A DNA stretch of 64,000 bases from Verrucomicrobiales bacterium. Lineage in GTDB: Bacteria > Verrucomicrobiota > Verrucomicrobiia > Verrucomicrobiales > V1-33. Location: positions 168,970 to 232,969 of the forward strand of contig JAQGPJ010000049.1 of NCBI GenBank assembly GCA_028293125.1. Direction: 5' to 3'. The translations under genes were made by a program, and so were the position numbers. Shown here one piece after another: positions 45,092 to 54,408 of the stretch (its first letter is position 1; each line of letters starts with the position of its first letter). The notes beneath the pieces were generated by a model. That model worked only from the letters and a program-made list of their open reading frames with translations, did no database searches and was not told the DNA's origin.

Positions 45092-47014
45092 ATGACCGAC
45101 GCCTCCGCCCAAATCAACTGGCTGAACCATGGCCAGGCCGTGCCTGCCCAATCCCCTATGACGCTGGTCGCCGGGCCTCTGCGGGTGGATTTGATCGAGG
45201 GGGAGCTCCGTTATTTCACCGTGGAGGGTGCGGAGGCGGTGCGCCGTATTTATGCCGCCGTGCGCGATGGCAGCTGGAACACGGTCCCTGCGAAGCGCAG
45301 CGGCCTGGAGGTGGAGCGCGGGGAGGACTCTTTCACGGTTAAATGGCGCAGCGAGCATGTGGACGGGGACATTGATTTTGTGTGGGACTCCCGCATCACC
45401 GGCACCCCGGATGGCTGCATCCGCTGGGAATTCGACGGCACCGCGCGCAGCGCCTTCGCCAAAAACCGCGTGGGATTCTGCATTCTCCATCCTCTGGATA
45501 CCTGCATGGGGCAGCCCTGCGAGGTGGAGTATGTCAGCGGCGACATTGCGGACCGCAATTTCCCCACCCTGATCGACCCCTTTCAGCCGGTGCGCGGGCT
45601 GCATGATTACCGCCGTCTGAAACACGCCGCCGGTGCATGGGATGTGGAATTGGAATGGGAGGGCGACGCCTTTGAAATGGAGGATCAGCGCAACTGGACA
45701 GACGCCAGCTTCAAGACCTACAGCACCCCCCAGCGGCTCCCCCTGCCGGCCCGTTTCCGCGCCGGCCAGCGGGTCCGTCAGGTGGTGACCATCCGCGTCA
45801 CTCCGCGCTCCCGGGAAGAGGAAAAAGCCCGGACCGCCACGCCGTCGGCATCCCTTACGGTGGATGAAAACGCCGCTCTGCCTTTCCCGAAAACCGGACT
45901 CGGCATGCCCACTCACGGCAACATGCTGAGCGAGCATGAAATCGCCTTGGTGAAGGCCCTGCACCCCAGCCATCTGCGGGTGGATGTGAAGACCTTCCAT
46001 CCGGAGTGGCCAGCCATCCTGGCGCAGGCCGGGCGCGAGGCCGTCCGCCTGGACTGCGCACTGGAGATCGCCCTTCACCTGACCCATGCGGACGCGCTGG
46101 CCGCCGTGGTGGCCGCGGCGGCGGAGCTGCCCTGTCCCATCGCCCGCTGGCTGGTGCTGGAGGAAGGGAAACCGGTGGTGAATCCGGGTCTGCTGAAGGC
46201 GGCGCGCGCGGTGCTGCCGGGTCCGGCGGGGGCCGGCACGGATATCGATTTTTTCCCGCTGAACAACAACCGTCCCGCACCGGACAGCGCCGACTTCATC
46301 TTCTGCTCTTTGCGGCCCCAGGCCCACGCTTTTGATGATGCCACGATCATTGAGAACCTTGTGGGGCAGGAGCATGTGGTCATCACCTCCCGCCGCATTT
46401 TTAACCCGCTGCCCTTTGTGGCCTCGCCGGTCACCCTGCGCCGCCGCTGGCACAAGGGCGTTCCCCGTCCCGCCGGTGAACTGCCGCCCATGGTGGATCC
46501 CCGCCAGCTTTCCCTGCTGGGAGCGGGCTGGCTGACGGGATCGCTGCGGGCGCTGGCGCAGAGCGGCGCGGTCTCCATCACCTGGTTTGAAACCACCGGC
46601 TGGCGCGGGGTCATGGAGACGGAGCAGGGCAGCCCGCTGCCGGATCAGTTTCCTTCGGAGCCCGGCGCGGTTTTCCCGATGTATCACGTGCTTCTGGCCA
46701 CCGCCCGGTTCCAAGAGGGCGAAATCCTGCCGGTCAGCCTGCCCAATCCGCTGGAGGTGCAGGCCGTCGTGCTCCGTCATCAGAACCACCGGCGCTGGAT
46801 TCTCTCCAACGTCTCCGCTTTGCCACGGACGGTGGAACTGCCCGGAATTTTCGGAACCGGCGCCACGGTCACCATACGCCGTCTGAACGCGGAATCGGCC
46901 CCTGCCGCCGCCCAGGACCCCACCGCGTTCCTGACCGCCGCGCATCCTCTTCCGGATGGGCCGCTGACGCTGGCCCCGTATGAGACAGCCTTTGTGGATG
47001 TGATTCAGTCCTGA
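45092..47014 (+). CDS. D-apionate-lactonase-like carbohydrate protein
   Basis: From ATG 45092 (GGGG ahead) the product has 640 residues and no signal peptide. Regions visible are an N-terminal beta-rich part (to ~270), a central TIM-barrel-like part (FPKTGLGMPTHGNMLSEHEIALVKALHPSHLRVDVK and onward, ~275-560), and a short beta C-terminus. The WTDASFKTYSTPQRLPLP stretch and layout resemble D-apionate lactonase ApnL as I remember it, but without a search this is tentative. It starts 51 bases after tRNA-Met and may be read from the same promoter. No apiose-catabolic gene is nearby. Confidence 0.5.
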   Translation: MTDASAQINWLNHGQAVPAQSPMTLVAGPLRVDLIEGELRYFTVEGAEAVRRIYAAVRDGSWNTVPAKRSGLEVERGEDSFTVKWRSEHVDGDIDFVWDSRITGTPDGCIRWEFDGTARSAFAKNRVGFCILHPLDTCMGQPCEVEYVSGDIADRNFPTLIDPFQPVRGLHDYRRLKHAAGAWDVELEWEGDAFEMEDQRNWTDASFKTYSTPQRLPLPARFRAGQRVRQVVTIRVTPRSREEEKARTATPSASLTVDENAALPFPKTGLGMPTHGNMLSEHEIALVKALHPSHLRVDVKTFHPEWPAILAQAGREAVRLDCALEIALHLTHADALAAVVAAAAELPCPIARWLVLEEGKPVVNPGLLKAARAVLPGPAGAGTDIDFFPLNNNRPAPDSADFIFCSLRPQAHAFDDATIIENLVGQEHVVITSRRIFNPLPFVASPVTLRRRWHKGVPRPAGELPPMVDPRQLSLLGAGWLTGSLRALAQSGAVSITWFETTGWRGVMETEQGSPLPDQFPSEPGAVFPMYHVLLATARFQEGEILPVSLPNPLEVQAVVLRHQNHRRWILSNVSALPRTVELPGIFGTGATVTIRRLNAESAPAAAQDPTAFLTAAHPLPDGPLTLAPYETAFVDVIQS

Positions 47015-47095
47015 CTTTCCACCGTGCGGTCACGGCTTCCTCCGTGATTCGGGTTCCGGCTTCACAACCATGGCCGGCGGGACATTTTCCGCCGG

Positions 47096-47476
47096 TCAGC
47101 GGTCCTCTCCGCGGTCGCCCTCCTCCAGCTCGTCAGTTTCAAACAGGGCATCCAGCAGCCCCTCCAGACGCAGCTGCTCCGCCTCGAGCTTTTTGCGCTG
47201 CGTCTGCACTTTGGAGATTTCAGCCTCCAGAGCCTCCAACTGGGCCTTCACCGTCCGCGTGGTTTCCCATCCCAGCGCCGCCGTCAGGAGCACCGCCTCA
47301 CCGGGATCGAAAAGCAATTCCTTCTCGCCGCGCAGCAGGGAGCGGCGGTGATGGCAGCTGCCGCCGTTATCCGGCTGGGCACAGGAACAGGAAAGGGAGA
47401 GACGGCCGTTTTTCCGGGCAAACGTTACGAGACATGGTTCACCCTCGCTGCTGCGGGCGCGGAGTTCTATTTTCAT
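47096..47476 (-). CDS. Small SWIM-type zinc-finger and coiled-coil protein
   Basis: The 126-residue product (ATG 47476; an ATG at 47485 would add three residues) opens with a short beta part containing CSCAQPDNGGSCHHRR, fitting the CxC-x(n)-CxH zinc pattern of SWIM domains. It continues as a charged coiled coil (TVKAQLEALEAEISKVQTQRKKL) with an acidic tail. SWIM domains usually sit in larger recombination proteins or transposases, so a stand-alone SWIM plus coil is unusual. Neighbours give no clue. Confidence 0.6.
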   Translation of the reverse strand: MKIELRARSSEGEPCLVTFARKNGRLSLSCSCAQPDNGGSCHHRRSLLRGEKELLFDPGEAVLLTAALGWETTRTVKAQLEALEAEISKVQTQRKKLEAEQLRLEGLLDALFETDELEEGDRGEDR

Positions 47477-47789
47477 AAACAGCATTCTGCCTTCACATCA
47501 CCGGTCTGTCAAAGCCCCACCCCGCCGCTTGTCCGGTGGATCATCAGGTCAGAGGCGTGGTAATAAAGACAGCATTTTTACTCTGGCTGTGGTGTTCAGG
47601 GGGATATTTCAGGGCGAAAAATAGCTCTTCATGCTGATAAATGCAAAAGTCTTTCTCTGCAGCAAAGTTTTTCGAACAGTTTATTTCGATGCTTCAGCGA
47701 TTCTGTTTAAGCGCTCAAATACAGTACAAAAATACAGTTTTTTGGCAAGACTGCCTTAATCTTGTCCAAAAAGCGGAAAATTCCGGAAT
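47477..47789. other. AT-rich intergenic region
   Basis: No gene is visible. The segment is less GC-rich than its neighbours. TTTTTTGGCAAGA (47738-47750) can pair with TCTTGTCCAAAAA (47760-47772) with one bulge, just beyond the NCS1 permease stop, and may act as a terminator. Confidence 0.4.
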
Positions 47790-49220
47790 TCAGGAACGGG
47801 GGGCCAGTTTTCTCAAAATGAGATAGAGCACGAAGGCCAGGGCGAAGCCGATGAACCAAGCGTAGTTGTAGCCGGCCATCAGCAGGGATGGCACCGATGA
47901 TTTTTCGATGGCTCCGATGGTGGCCAGAAAAGCGGGCACATTGGGCAGGACGCTGGCGGCGAGGGCCCCGATGCCGACGAGGCTGAATCCGCCGCGGTAG
48001 CGGTATTCTCCATCCTCCTGATAAAGCGCTTCAACATTCAGCCGGCGCCTCCGGTAAACGAAATAATCCGCGATCATGATCCCCGCCACCGGTCCGAGCA
48101 AAGCGCTGTAGCCGATCAGCCAAGTGAAGATGTAGCCCGTGGGATTGGCATACAGCTTCCATGGCATGATCAGAATACCGATGACGGCCGCGATGAGCCC
48201 GCCCGTGCGGAAGGAGATGCGGTGGGGGGCGAGATTGGAGAAATCGTTGGCCGGGGAGACCACATTGGCGGCGATGTTGGTGGTCAGCGTGGCCACCGCC
48301 AGCGCGATGAGGGCCACCGCGCTGAGGACCGGGTTGTTGAATTTGGCCACCAGCTGCACAGGATCCCAGATGGCGGAGCCGAACACCACCACGGTGGCGC
48401 TGGTGACCACGATGCCGATGAAGCTGTAGAGCACCATCGTCAACGGCAGCCCCAAGGCCTGGCCAAGCGCCTGGTCCCGCTGGCTGCGGGCATAGCGCGA
48501 AAAGTCCGGAATATTCAGGGAGAGCGTGGCCCAGTAGCCCACCATGGCCGTGACTCCGGCTCCGAAGACCGGCCAGAACTCCGCGCTGGATTTGAATTTG
48601 TCAGGCTGGTCCAGGATGGGGCCGAACCCCTTGGCCGCCGTGACCGCCCAGACCAGCAGCGCCAAGCCCGTGAGCAGCAGAAAGGGAGCGCTCCAAGCCT
48701 CCAGCCACTTGATGGAGTCTATGCCTTTCCAGATGAAATACACGTTCACCAGCCAGAACAGAAGAAAGCAGAAAAGCTCGCCCGGGGAAATGCCCAGCCC
48801 CGGCAAAGGCACCCTGGCCGCCGGATCAAATCCGAGGATCGCGCCTGCGGTCAGATAGATGGCGGAGCCGCCGATCCACGTCTGAATGCCCAGCCACCCG
48901 CAGGAGACCAGCGCCCTCGCCATGGCCGGAATATTGGCCCCCAGGGTGCCGAAGGAGGCCCGCAGCAGCACCGGGAAGGGAATGCCGTAGGCCGTGCCCG
49001 GATGGGCGTTCAGCGTCATAGGGATCAGCACAATGATGTTCCCCAGCAGCACCGCCAGCACCGCCTGCCACCAGTTCATTCCTTGGCCTATCAGACCGCT
49101 GGCCAGGGTGTAAGTGCTGATGCACACCGCCATGCCCACCCAGAGCGCCGCGATGTGCCACAGATTCCAGGTGCGCTTTTCAGGGGGCACCGGGGCGAGA
49201 TCGGGATTGCTCAGCGGCAT
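47790..49220 (-). CDS. NCS1-family nucleobase/allantoin:cation symporter
   Basis: From ATG 49220 the product is 476 residues with about twelve transmembrane helices. NCS1 signatures include the N-terminal NPDLAPVPPEKRTWNLWHIAALWVGMAVCISTYTLASGLIGQGMNWWQAVLAVLLGNIIVLIPM, a GTAYGIPFPVLLRASFGTLGANIPAMARALVSCGWLGIQTWIGG block, and ANVVSPANDFSNLAP in helix 8. It should import cytosine, allantoin, hydantoin or a related base with Na+ or H+. Upstream in-frame ATGs at 49268 and 49358 add residues without family similarity. The ArsR gene lies upstream on the same strand, 194 bases away. Confidence 0.92.
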   Translation of the reverse strand: MPLSNPDLAPVPPEKRTWNLWHIAALWVGMAVCISTYTLASGLIGQGMNWWQAVLAVLLGNIIVLIPMTLNAHPGTAYGIPFPVLLRASFGTLGANIPAMARALVSCGWLGIQTWIGGSAIYLTAGAILGFDPAARVPLPGLGISPGELFCFLLFWLVNVYFIWKGIDSIKWLEAWSAPFLLLTGLALLVWAVTAAKGFGPILDQPDKFKSSAEFWPVFGAGVTAMVGYWATLSLNIPDFSRYARSQRDQALGQALGLPLTMVLYSFIGIVVTSATVVVFGSAIWDPVQLVAKFNNPVLSAVALIALAVATLTTNIAANVVSPANDFSNLAPHRISFRTGGLIAAVIGILIMPWKLYANPTGYIFTWLIGYSALLGPVAGIMIADYFVYRRRRLNVEALYQEDGEYRYRGGFSLVGIGALAASVLPNVPAFLATIGAIEKSSVPSLLMAGYNYAWFIGFALAFVLYLILRKLAPRS

Positions 49221-49414
49221 GGGATAATGATGGATCAAAGCGGCGTGGCTCTCCGCGGGAAAGTGCATTTTCCGGAGTCCTTTCCAAACGCAACCCCCTT
49301 GGGGCGCAATTCCCTGACTGGCGTCACCCGCCACGCCATGCCAACGCGGTCCGCGCAACTGCGGCTGTCATCCCTGACGGATTTCCGCAAATGGCCTGAC
49401 GGTTTGGGGAGGCC

Positions 49415-49744
49415 TCAGCAGGGCTCAACTTCCGGGGCGTGCGGGTCCGCGGCGATCAGATTCAAAAGGCCCGGAAATCGTTTCTCAATCTCCTCCGTGC
49501 GCAGGGAGGTCAGGCTGCGTGTGCCCTCGGTCCGGTGCTGCAGCAGACCCGCCAAGCGCAGAACCCGCATGTGGTGGGAGACGGTGGCCTTGGACAGCCC
49601 GCCGCAGAACTCCCCGCAGGCGCATTCCCCACCCGGCGTGCGCATGATCTGGCGCACGATGCTCAGGCGCCCCTCGTCGGAGAGGGCCTGCATGACCGTG
49701 CTGACAGCCACATCGCTGAGGTTGGGATAGGTATAGTCTTTCAT
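49415..49744 (-). CDS. ArsR-family transcriptional regulator
   Basis: The 109-residue winged-helix repressor contains the ArsR helix-turn-helix SKATVSHHMRVLRLAGLLQHRTEG (about 51-74). Just before it stands a cysteine cluster CACGEFC (Cys41, Cys43, Cys47), and Cys109 is the last residue. Cysteines next to the recognition helix often sense metals or thiol oxidation in this family, but the spacing differs from the classical ELCVCDL motif of ArsR. It may control the NCS1 gene downstream, its own promoter, or the divergent ACIII operon 348 bases away. Confidence 0.88.
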   Translation of the reverse strand: MKDYTYPNLSDVAVSTVMQALSDEGRLSIVRQIMRTPGGECACGEFCGGLSKATVSHHMRVLRLAGLLQHRTEGTRSLTSLRTEEIEKRFPGLLNLIAADPHAPEVEPC

Positions 49745-50092
49745 GGAGCCATTCCTGGAGGGGCCAGGCAGGGACGGTCGGGGGTGGAAAGGCAGGTTAA
49801 TACCGTTTGCCGGCGGGAGGCGTCAACTCCTTGCCTCGCCCGGGACGGGCACGCTGGAAAGGGATTTCGCCTTGGGAAGTGCGGAAAGACGCATGAAATC
49901 AGGTCTATCGGGCAGTTTTCCCTTGCCAGGACAGGCGGTGTTTCTATCCTGGGCGTTCGTTCCGGGCGTGCCCTCCGGGTGGTTTTTCCATTGACCGGAA
50001 TCACCCGTCCATCATTCACGAAAAAAGTGCTGATTTCGCTTGTGAAATTTTTCACAAGCTCCTAGTCTCCCACAGTTCTCCGATCCCCGCCA
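49745..50092. other. Divergent intergenic region upstream of the ACIII operon
   Basis: The 348 bases hold no gene. They separate the ArsR start from actA. TTGACC at 49991-49996 could be a -35 for the operon, without a clear -10. The CRP-like palindrome listed separately lies at the actA-proximal end. Confidence 0.5.
50038..50059 (+). promoter_or_regulatory. CRP/FNR-like palindrome upstream of actA
   Basis: GCTTGTGAAA and TTTCACAAGC form a perfect 10-bp inverted repeat with a 2-base centre. Within it TGTGA-N6-TCACA (50041-50056) equals the consensus for CRP-family activators. It ends 33 bases before the actA ATG. The same sequence could also fold as an RNA hairpin in the leader. Confidence 0.6.
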
Positions 50093-50749
50093 ATGGCCAA
50101 TACCTTTCCCCGCTGGACCAATACGCTGCCGCTGAAGCTGCTGGTGTGCATCCTCTTCATAGGCCTGGGGGTTAGCGCCGGAGTCGCGTATTATTTCACC
50201 CAGAGCTATACGCGCGTTGGCTATCAGCCGTCGCAGCCTATTCCCTTTTCCCATCAGATTCACGCCGGCCAGCTGGGCATGGACTGCCGCTACTGCCATA
50301 GCTTCGTGGAGCAGTCGGGCGCGGCCAACGTGCCGACCAGCGACACCTGCTGGCGCTGCCACCAGAGCGTGAAAACCAACTCCCCGCTGCTGGAGCCCCT
50401 GCGCGAGAGCGTGGCCACCGGCAAGCCTCTGGAGTGGGTGAAGGTCCACAAGACTCCCGACTACGCCTATTTCAACCACAGTGTCCACGTGGACAGCGGC
50501 ATCTCCTGCGTGAGCTGCCACGGCAAGATCAATGAGATGCCGGTCGTCTTCCACCATGAGAGCCAGAGCATGGGCTGGTGTCTGGACTGCCACCGCGCGC
50601 CGGAGAACCACCTGCGCCCCCTCGACAAAATCACCAATCTGGACTGGACCGCGAAAAGCGACGGTCTGAACCAGAAGGACATGGGCCTGAAGCTGAAGGA
50701 AGCCTGGCACATCGAACCACCCACCAACTGCGCCGGCTGCCACCGTTGA
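50093..50749 (+). CDS. actA: Alternative complex III subunit ActA, pentahaem cytochrome c
   Basis: This is the first gene of the ACIII operon. The 218-residue protein has one N-terminal transmembrane helix (about 12-33) and five CxxCH haem motifs at 65-69, 86-90, 139-143, 163-167 and 213-217, in the cytochrome c7/class III style with several distal histidines. ActA passes electrons from the iron-sulfur subunit ActB toward the oxidase side. The multihaem domain faces the periplasm. ATG 50093 has no Shine-Dalgarno (leader CCCCGCCA). Confidence 0.92.
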   Translation: MANTFPRWTNTLPLKLLVCILFIGLGVSAGVAYYFTQSYTRVGYQPSQPIPFSHQIHAGQLGMDCRYCHSFVEQSGAANVPTSDTCWRCHQSVKTNSPLLEPLRESVATGKPLEWVKVHKTPDYAYFNHSVHVDSGISCVSCHGKINEMPVVFHHESQSMGWCLDCHRAPENHLRPLDKITNLDWTAKSDGLNQKDMGLKLKEAWHIEPPTNCAGCHR

Positions 50750-50807
50750 TCCAGCGTTCCCGCACACGGTCTATCCTTCCCAGTTTTACCTCATTTTTCG
50801 GAACTCA

Positions 50808-53800
50808 ATGAAACGCGTCTGGCAACATCCTGAGGAGCCCAAAACCGGCAAGCGTCTCTGGCGCAGCATCGGTCAGCTGACCGGTCAACCCGCATCCAAG
50901 ACCTGGCTGGACCGTGAATTCCAGGAGGGGGCCGCCGAGATGAAGGGTGATGGCGAGCTGGAAAGCTCCCGCCGCACCTTCATGAAGATCATGAGCGCCA
51001 GCACCGCCCTGGCGGGTCTGGGGCTGGCGGGCTGCCGCCGCCCGGAGGTTTACATCAAGCCCTACGCCAAGGCGCCGGAGTGGGTGATCCCCGGCAAAAT
51101 TCTTTATTACGCCTCCGCCATGCCCCGTCCCGGCGGTGGCACGCCTCTGGTGGTCAACACCACCGAGGGCCGCCCCACCCACCTGCAGGGCAACAGGCTG
51201 CATCCGGACAGCAACGGCGGTATTGATTCCCAGGCCACGGCCTCCATCCTCAATCTATACGATCCTGACCGCGCCCGCGACTTTGTCAGCCAAGGCAAGA
51301 TCAGCAGCCGCGGAGAGTTCTTCAAATTCCTCGACGCGAAGAAGAAGGAACTGGCGGCGGCCGGCGGCAAAGGCCTGGCCATCATGACGGACGAGGTGGT
51401 TTCCCCCACCCGTGTGCGTCTCCTCACCGCCCTGCAGACCAAATATCCGCAGGCCAAAATTTACCGCTACGAGGCCTTTGGTCCTGAAACCATCCGCACG
51501 GCCTACACCAAAGCGTTCGGACCCGGCGTGATGCCCTCCCACCGCTTGGACAAAGCGGATGTCATCTTCAGCCTGGATGCCGATTTTCTCGGTGATGACC
51601 GCATCGGCGGCAACAGCACCGCGCAGTTCATGTCGGGCCGGAAGGCGGAGACGAGTGCGGATCCGATGAACCGCCTCTACACGGTCGAGAGCAACTACAC
51701 CCTCACCGGCGGCATGGCGGATCACCGCATGCGGGTGCCCGCCAGCCAGACTCTGAAAGTGGCGGTGCGGCTCGCTACCCTGATTGCGGCAGTAACCGGT
51801 GATACGGCCCTGGCCAAGGCGGCGGCCGATGTGAAGGTGACCGGTGCCTTTGATGCCGGACGCGCTGACTATGACCAATGGCTGAAATGCGCCGCCGAGG
51901 ACCTCGTCTCCAAAAAGGGCAAGGCTGTCGTGATCCCGGGCACCCATCAGAGCGAGGCCGTGGCGCTTCTCGCCATTGCCATCAATCAGACACTCGGCGC
52001 TTTCGGAACCGTTGTTGAGCTCAGGCAGACCGGCCTCCCGGAAACGCAGTGTGGCAACATTCAGGACCTCGCCAAGGACGCCATGGCCGGTGGTGTGGAC
52101 ACACTGCTGGTGGTGAGCGAGGGCGATCCCTCCCTGGATACCCCGGCGGACCTGAAGTGGCCCGCCGTGCAGGCCGCCATCAAAAACGTGGTGGTGCTCA
52201 GCACCCGTCACCGCACCACTCTGGCCCGTACCGCCACCTGGGCGGTTCCGGCGACGCATTTCCTTGAGCAGTGGGGTGACACCCGCAGCTTTGAGGGCAC
52301 CTACACCCTCGTGCAGCCGATGATTCTGCCGCTTTTCGGCAACGTCAGCGACCACGAGCTGCTGGACGCGCTGCTGTCCAACGAGGACACCCCGCCTTAC
52401 AAACCCCACAGCGACCTCCCGCTGGCCCCCGGCACCGTTGCGGATCCGGGTCCCGGCTACAGGCTGGTGAAGGACACCTTCAACGCCGTGGTTCCCAATG
52501 CCTCCGAGGATTTGTGGAACTTCGCTCTGCGCGACGGCTTCGTGGGCAACACCGCCTACCCGGTGGCTCCCGCCACTCTGGCAGCGACCGCTTTCCAGAG
52601 TCTGTCCAAGGTGGTGACTGTTCCCGCACCGGGCACTGATCCCGCGAAGGATGGCGTTCTTTCCGATGTGGAGGTGACGTTCGTTCCCTGCCACAAGATC
52701 GGCGATGGGCGCTACATCAACAACGCCTGGCTGCAGGAGTCGCCGGATCCGGTTTCCAAAGTCACCTGGGACAATGCCGCCCTTGTGAGCGTCAAAACGG
52801 CCAAGGAACTGGGCATCAATCTCAGTGCGGTGGACGAGGCGGATGTGATCGCGGTGCAGGTCAACGGGGTGACCCGCCATTATCCGGTGCTGGTGATTCC
52901 CGGCCATGCCGACCGCGCCATCACCCTCACGGTCGGTTACGGCCAGCGCGGCATCGGTGACGCCGGTCCGGGCCGGGTGGGGCAGGGCACCGGTTTCGAT
53001 GTCTATGGCCTGCGCACTCTGGCCACTCCCTACTTCGCCACCAGAGGCACAGTCTCGAAGATCAAGGACACGGTCACCAGCGGTCTGGAGTGGACGGATC
53101 ACAAGGAAATTCCAGCGGTTTACCCCATCGCCACCACTCAGGAGCACCACAGCATGTATGGCCGTGCCCTGGTCCGGGAAGGCACCCACGATGACTGGAA
53201 GGAGGACTCTGATTTCGTCATGAATCAGAGCACCGACGCCAACCTTCATGGCGGTCGCAACGAGAAGGAGGAGGAAAACGCCTACACCTTCTACAAGCCG
53301 GTCGGAGCCAAAAAGGAGGACGGAACCCGCGAGCCCCACCTTCACGACGATCTCCACCAGTGGGGCATGGTCATCGACCTGAACCGCTGCACAGGCTGCA
53401 CATCCTGCATGGTTGCCTGCCAGTCGGAGAACAACATTCCTGTCGTCGGCAAGGACCAGGTCCGCCGCGGCCGCGAAATGCATTGGATCCGCATGGACCG
53501 CTATTTCGCCACCGACCTTGACTCCGACGCCGCGCTCAACCACCGCGAGGTGGAGGGTCACGAGTGGGAGGAGGATGAGATGGACGATCCCGAAATGCTG
53601 GTCCAGCCCGTCGGCTGCCAGCACTGCGAGGCCGCTCCCTGCGAAACGGTGTGTCCGGTCAACGCCACGGTCCACAGCCCGGACGGCCTTAACGTGATGG
53701 TTTACAACCGCTGTATCGGCACCCGTTACTGCGCCAACAACTGCCCCTACAAGGTCCGCCGCTTCAACTTCTTTGATTACAACAAGCGCAACCCGCTGGT

Positions 53801-54353
53801 TGAGAAGTCTGTCGGCAGCCTCAAGTTCAACAACCTGTATGCCGGCCCGTTCGGCGAGCGCAATGACACTGAGCTCAGCAAGCTGCAGAAAAACCCGAAT
53901 GTCACCGTGCGCATGCGCGGCGTCATCGAGAAATGCACCTACTGCCTGCAGCGTATTGAGAGCGCCCGCATTGAAACCCGTGCCCATGCCCGCAAGGACA
54001 AATCCCACGCGGAGGGCAAATACGATGAGACGCTGGTGCTGGACAAAAAGGAACTGATGATTCCGGCCAACACCCTCAAAACCGCCTGTCAGGAGGCCTG
54101 TGAATCCGAAGCCATCACCTTTGGCAACCTGCTCAACGAGAAGGAGGACATTTACAAAGCGAAGCGCAGTTCCCGCAACTACGACCTCCTCGGCTACCTC
54201 TCCGTCAGGCCCCGCACCAGCTATCTGGCGCGCATCAAGAATCCGAATCCGCAGCTGCTGGCCGTCAGTGCCCGCGAAATGAGGAAAGTGGGCCAGGGCA
54301 GTAAAAACCGCCCGATCCAGACCTCCTCGGGCGCCGCTCCCGCCCATCACTGA
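50808..54353 (+). CDS. actB: Alternative complex III subunit ActB, Fe-S molybdopterin-oxidoreductase-like
   Basis: The 1181-residue ActB fuses a molybdopterin-oxidoreductase-like part (B1) and a ferredoxin-like part (B2). A Tat motif SRRTFMK (Arg55-Arg56) precedes a lipobox AGLGLAGC, Cys76, so it is probably exported folded and lipid-anchored. The B1 region (about 80-800) has no cysteine cluster at its start, as expected in ACIII, where no molybdenum is bound. The B2 region holds four cysteine clusters at about 860 (CTGCTSCMVAC), 940 (CQHCEAAPCETVCP), 968 (CIGTRYCANNCPYK) and 1043 (CTYCLQR). It relays electrons from quinol to the haem subunits. Confidence 0.95.
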   Translation: MKRVWQHPEEPKTGKRLWRSIGQLTGQPASKTWLDREFQEGAAEMKGDGELESSRRTFMKIMSASTALAGLGLAGCRRPEVYIKPYAKAPEWVIPGKILYYASAMPRPGGGTPLVVNTTEGRPTHLQGNRLHPDSNGGIDSQATASILNLYDPDRARDFVSQGKISSRGEFFKFLDAKKKELAAAGGKGLAIMTDEVVSPTRVRLLTALQTKYPQAKIYRYEAFGPETIRTAYTKAFGPGVMPSHRLDKADVIFSLDADFLGDDRIGGNSTAQFMSGRKAETSADPMNRLYTVESNYTLTGGMADHRMRVPASQTLKVAVRLATLIAAVTGDTALAKAAADVKVTGAFDAGRADYDQWLKCAAEDLVSKKGKAVVIPGTHQSEAVALLAIAINQTLGAFGTVVELRQTGLPETQCGNIQDLAKDAMAGGVDTLLVVSEGDPSLDTPADLKWPAVQAAIKNVVVLSTRHRTTLARTATWAVPATHFLEQWGDTRSFEGTYTLVQPMILPLFGNVSDHELLDALLSNEDTPPYKPHSDLPLAPGTVADPGPGYRLVKDTFNAVVPNASEDLWNFALRDGFVGNTAYPVAPATLAATAFQSLSKVVTVPAPGTDPAKDGVLSDVEVTFVPCHKIGDGRYINNAWLQESPDPVSKVTWDNAALVSVKTAKELGINLSAVDEADVIAVQVNGVTRHYPVLVIPGHADRAITLTVGYGQRGIGDAGPGRVGQGTGFDVYGLRTLATPYFATRGTVSKIKDTVTSGLEWTDHKEIPAVYPIATTQEHHSMYGRALVREGTHDDWKEDSDFVMNQSTDANLHGGRNEKEEENAYTFYKPVGAKKEDGTREPHLHDDLHQWGMVIDLNRCTGCTSCMVACQSENNIPVVGKDQVRRGREMHWIRMDRYFATDLDSDAALNHREVEGHEWEEDEMDDPEMLVQPVGCQHCEAAPCETVCPVNATVHSPDGLNVMVYNRCIGTRYCANNCPYKVRRFNFFDYNKRNPLVEKSVGSLKFNNLYAGPFGERNDTELSKLQKNPNVTVRMRGVIEKCTYCLQRIESARIETRAHARKDKSHAEGKYDETLVLDKKELMIPANTLKTACQEACESEAITFGNLLNEKEDIYKAKRSSRNYDLLGYLSVRPRTSYLARIKNPNPQLLAVSAREMRKVGQGSKNRPIQTSSGAAPAHH

Positions 54354-54408
54354 TCCTCCGGACTGACCGGGCATTCCTCTTATTTCCACATCCCACTTGT
54401 CCTCTCCA

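Noticed and set aside
44828..46945. A 705-codon minus-strand frame over the apionate-lactonase-like gene
   Set aside because: Low-complexity Arg/Gly/His composition and no start context; it also runs across tRNA-Met.
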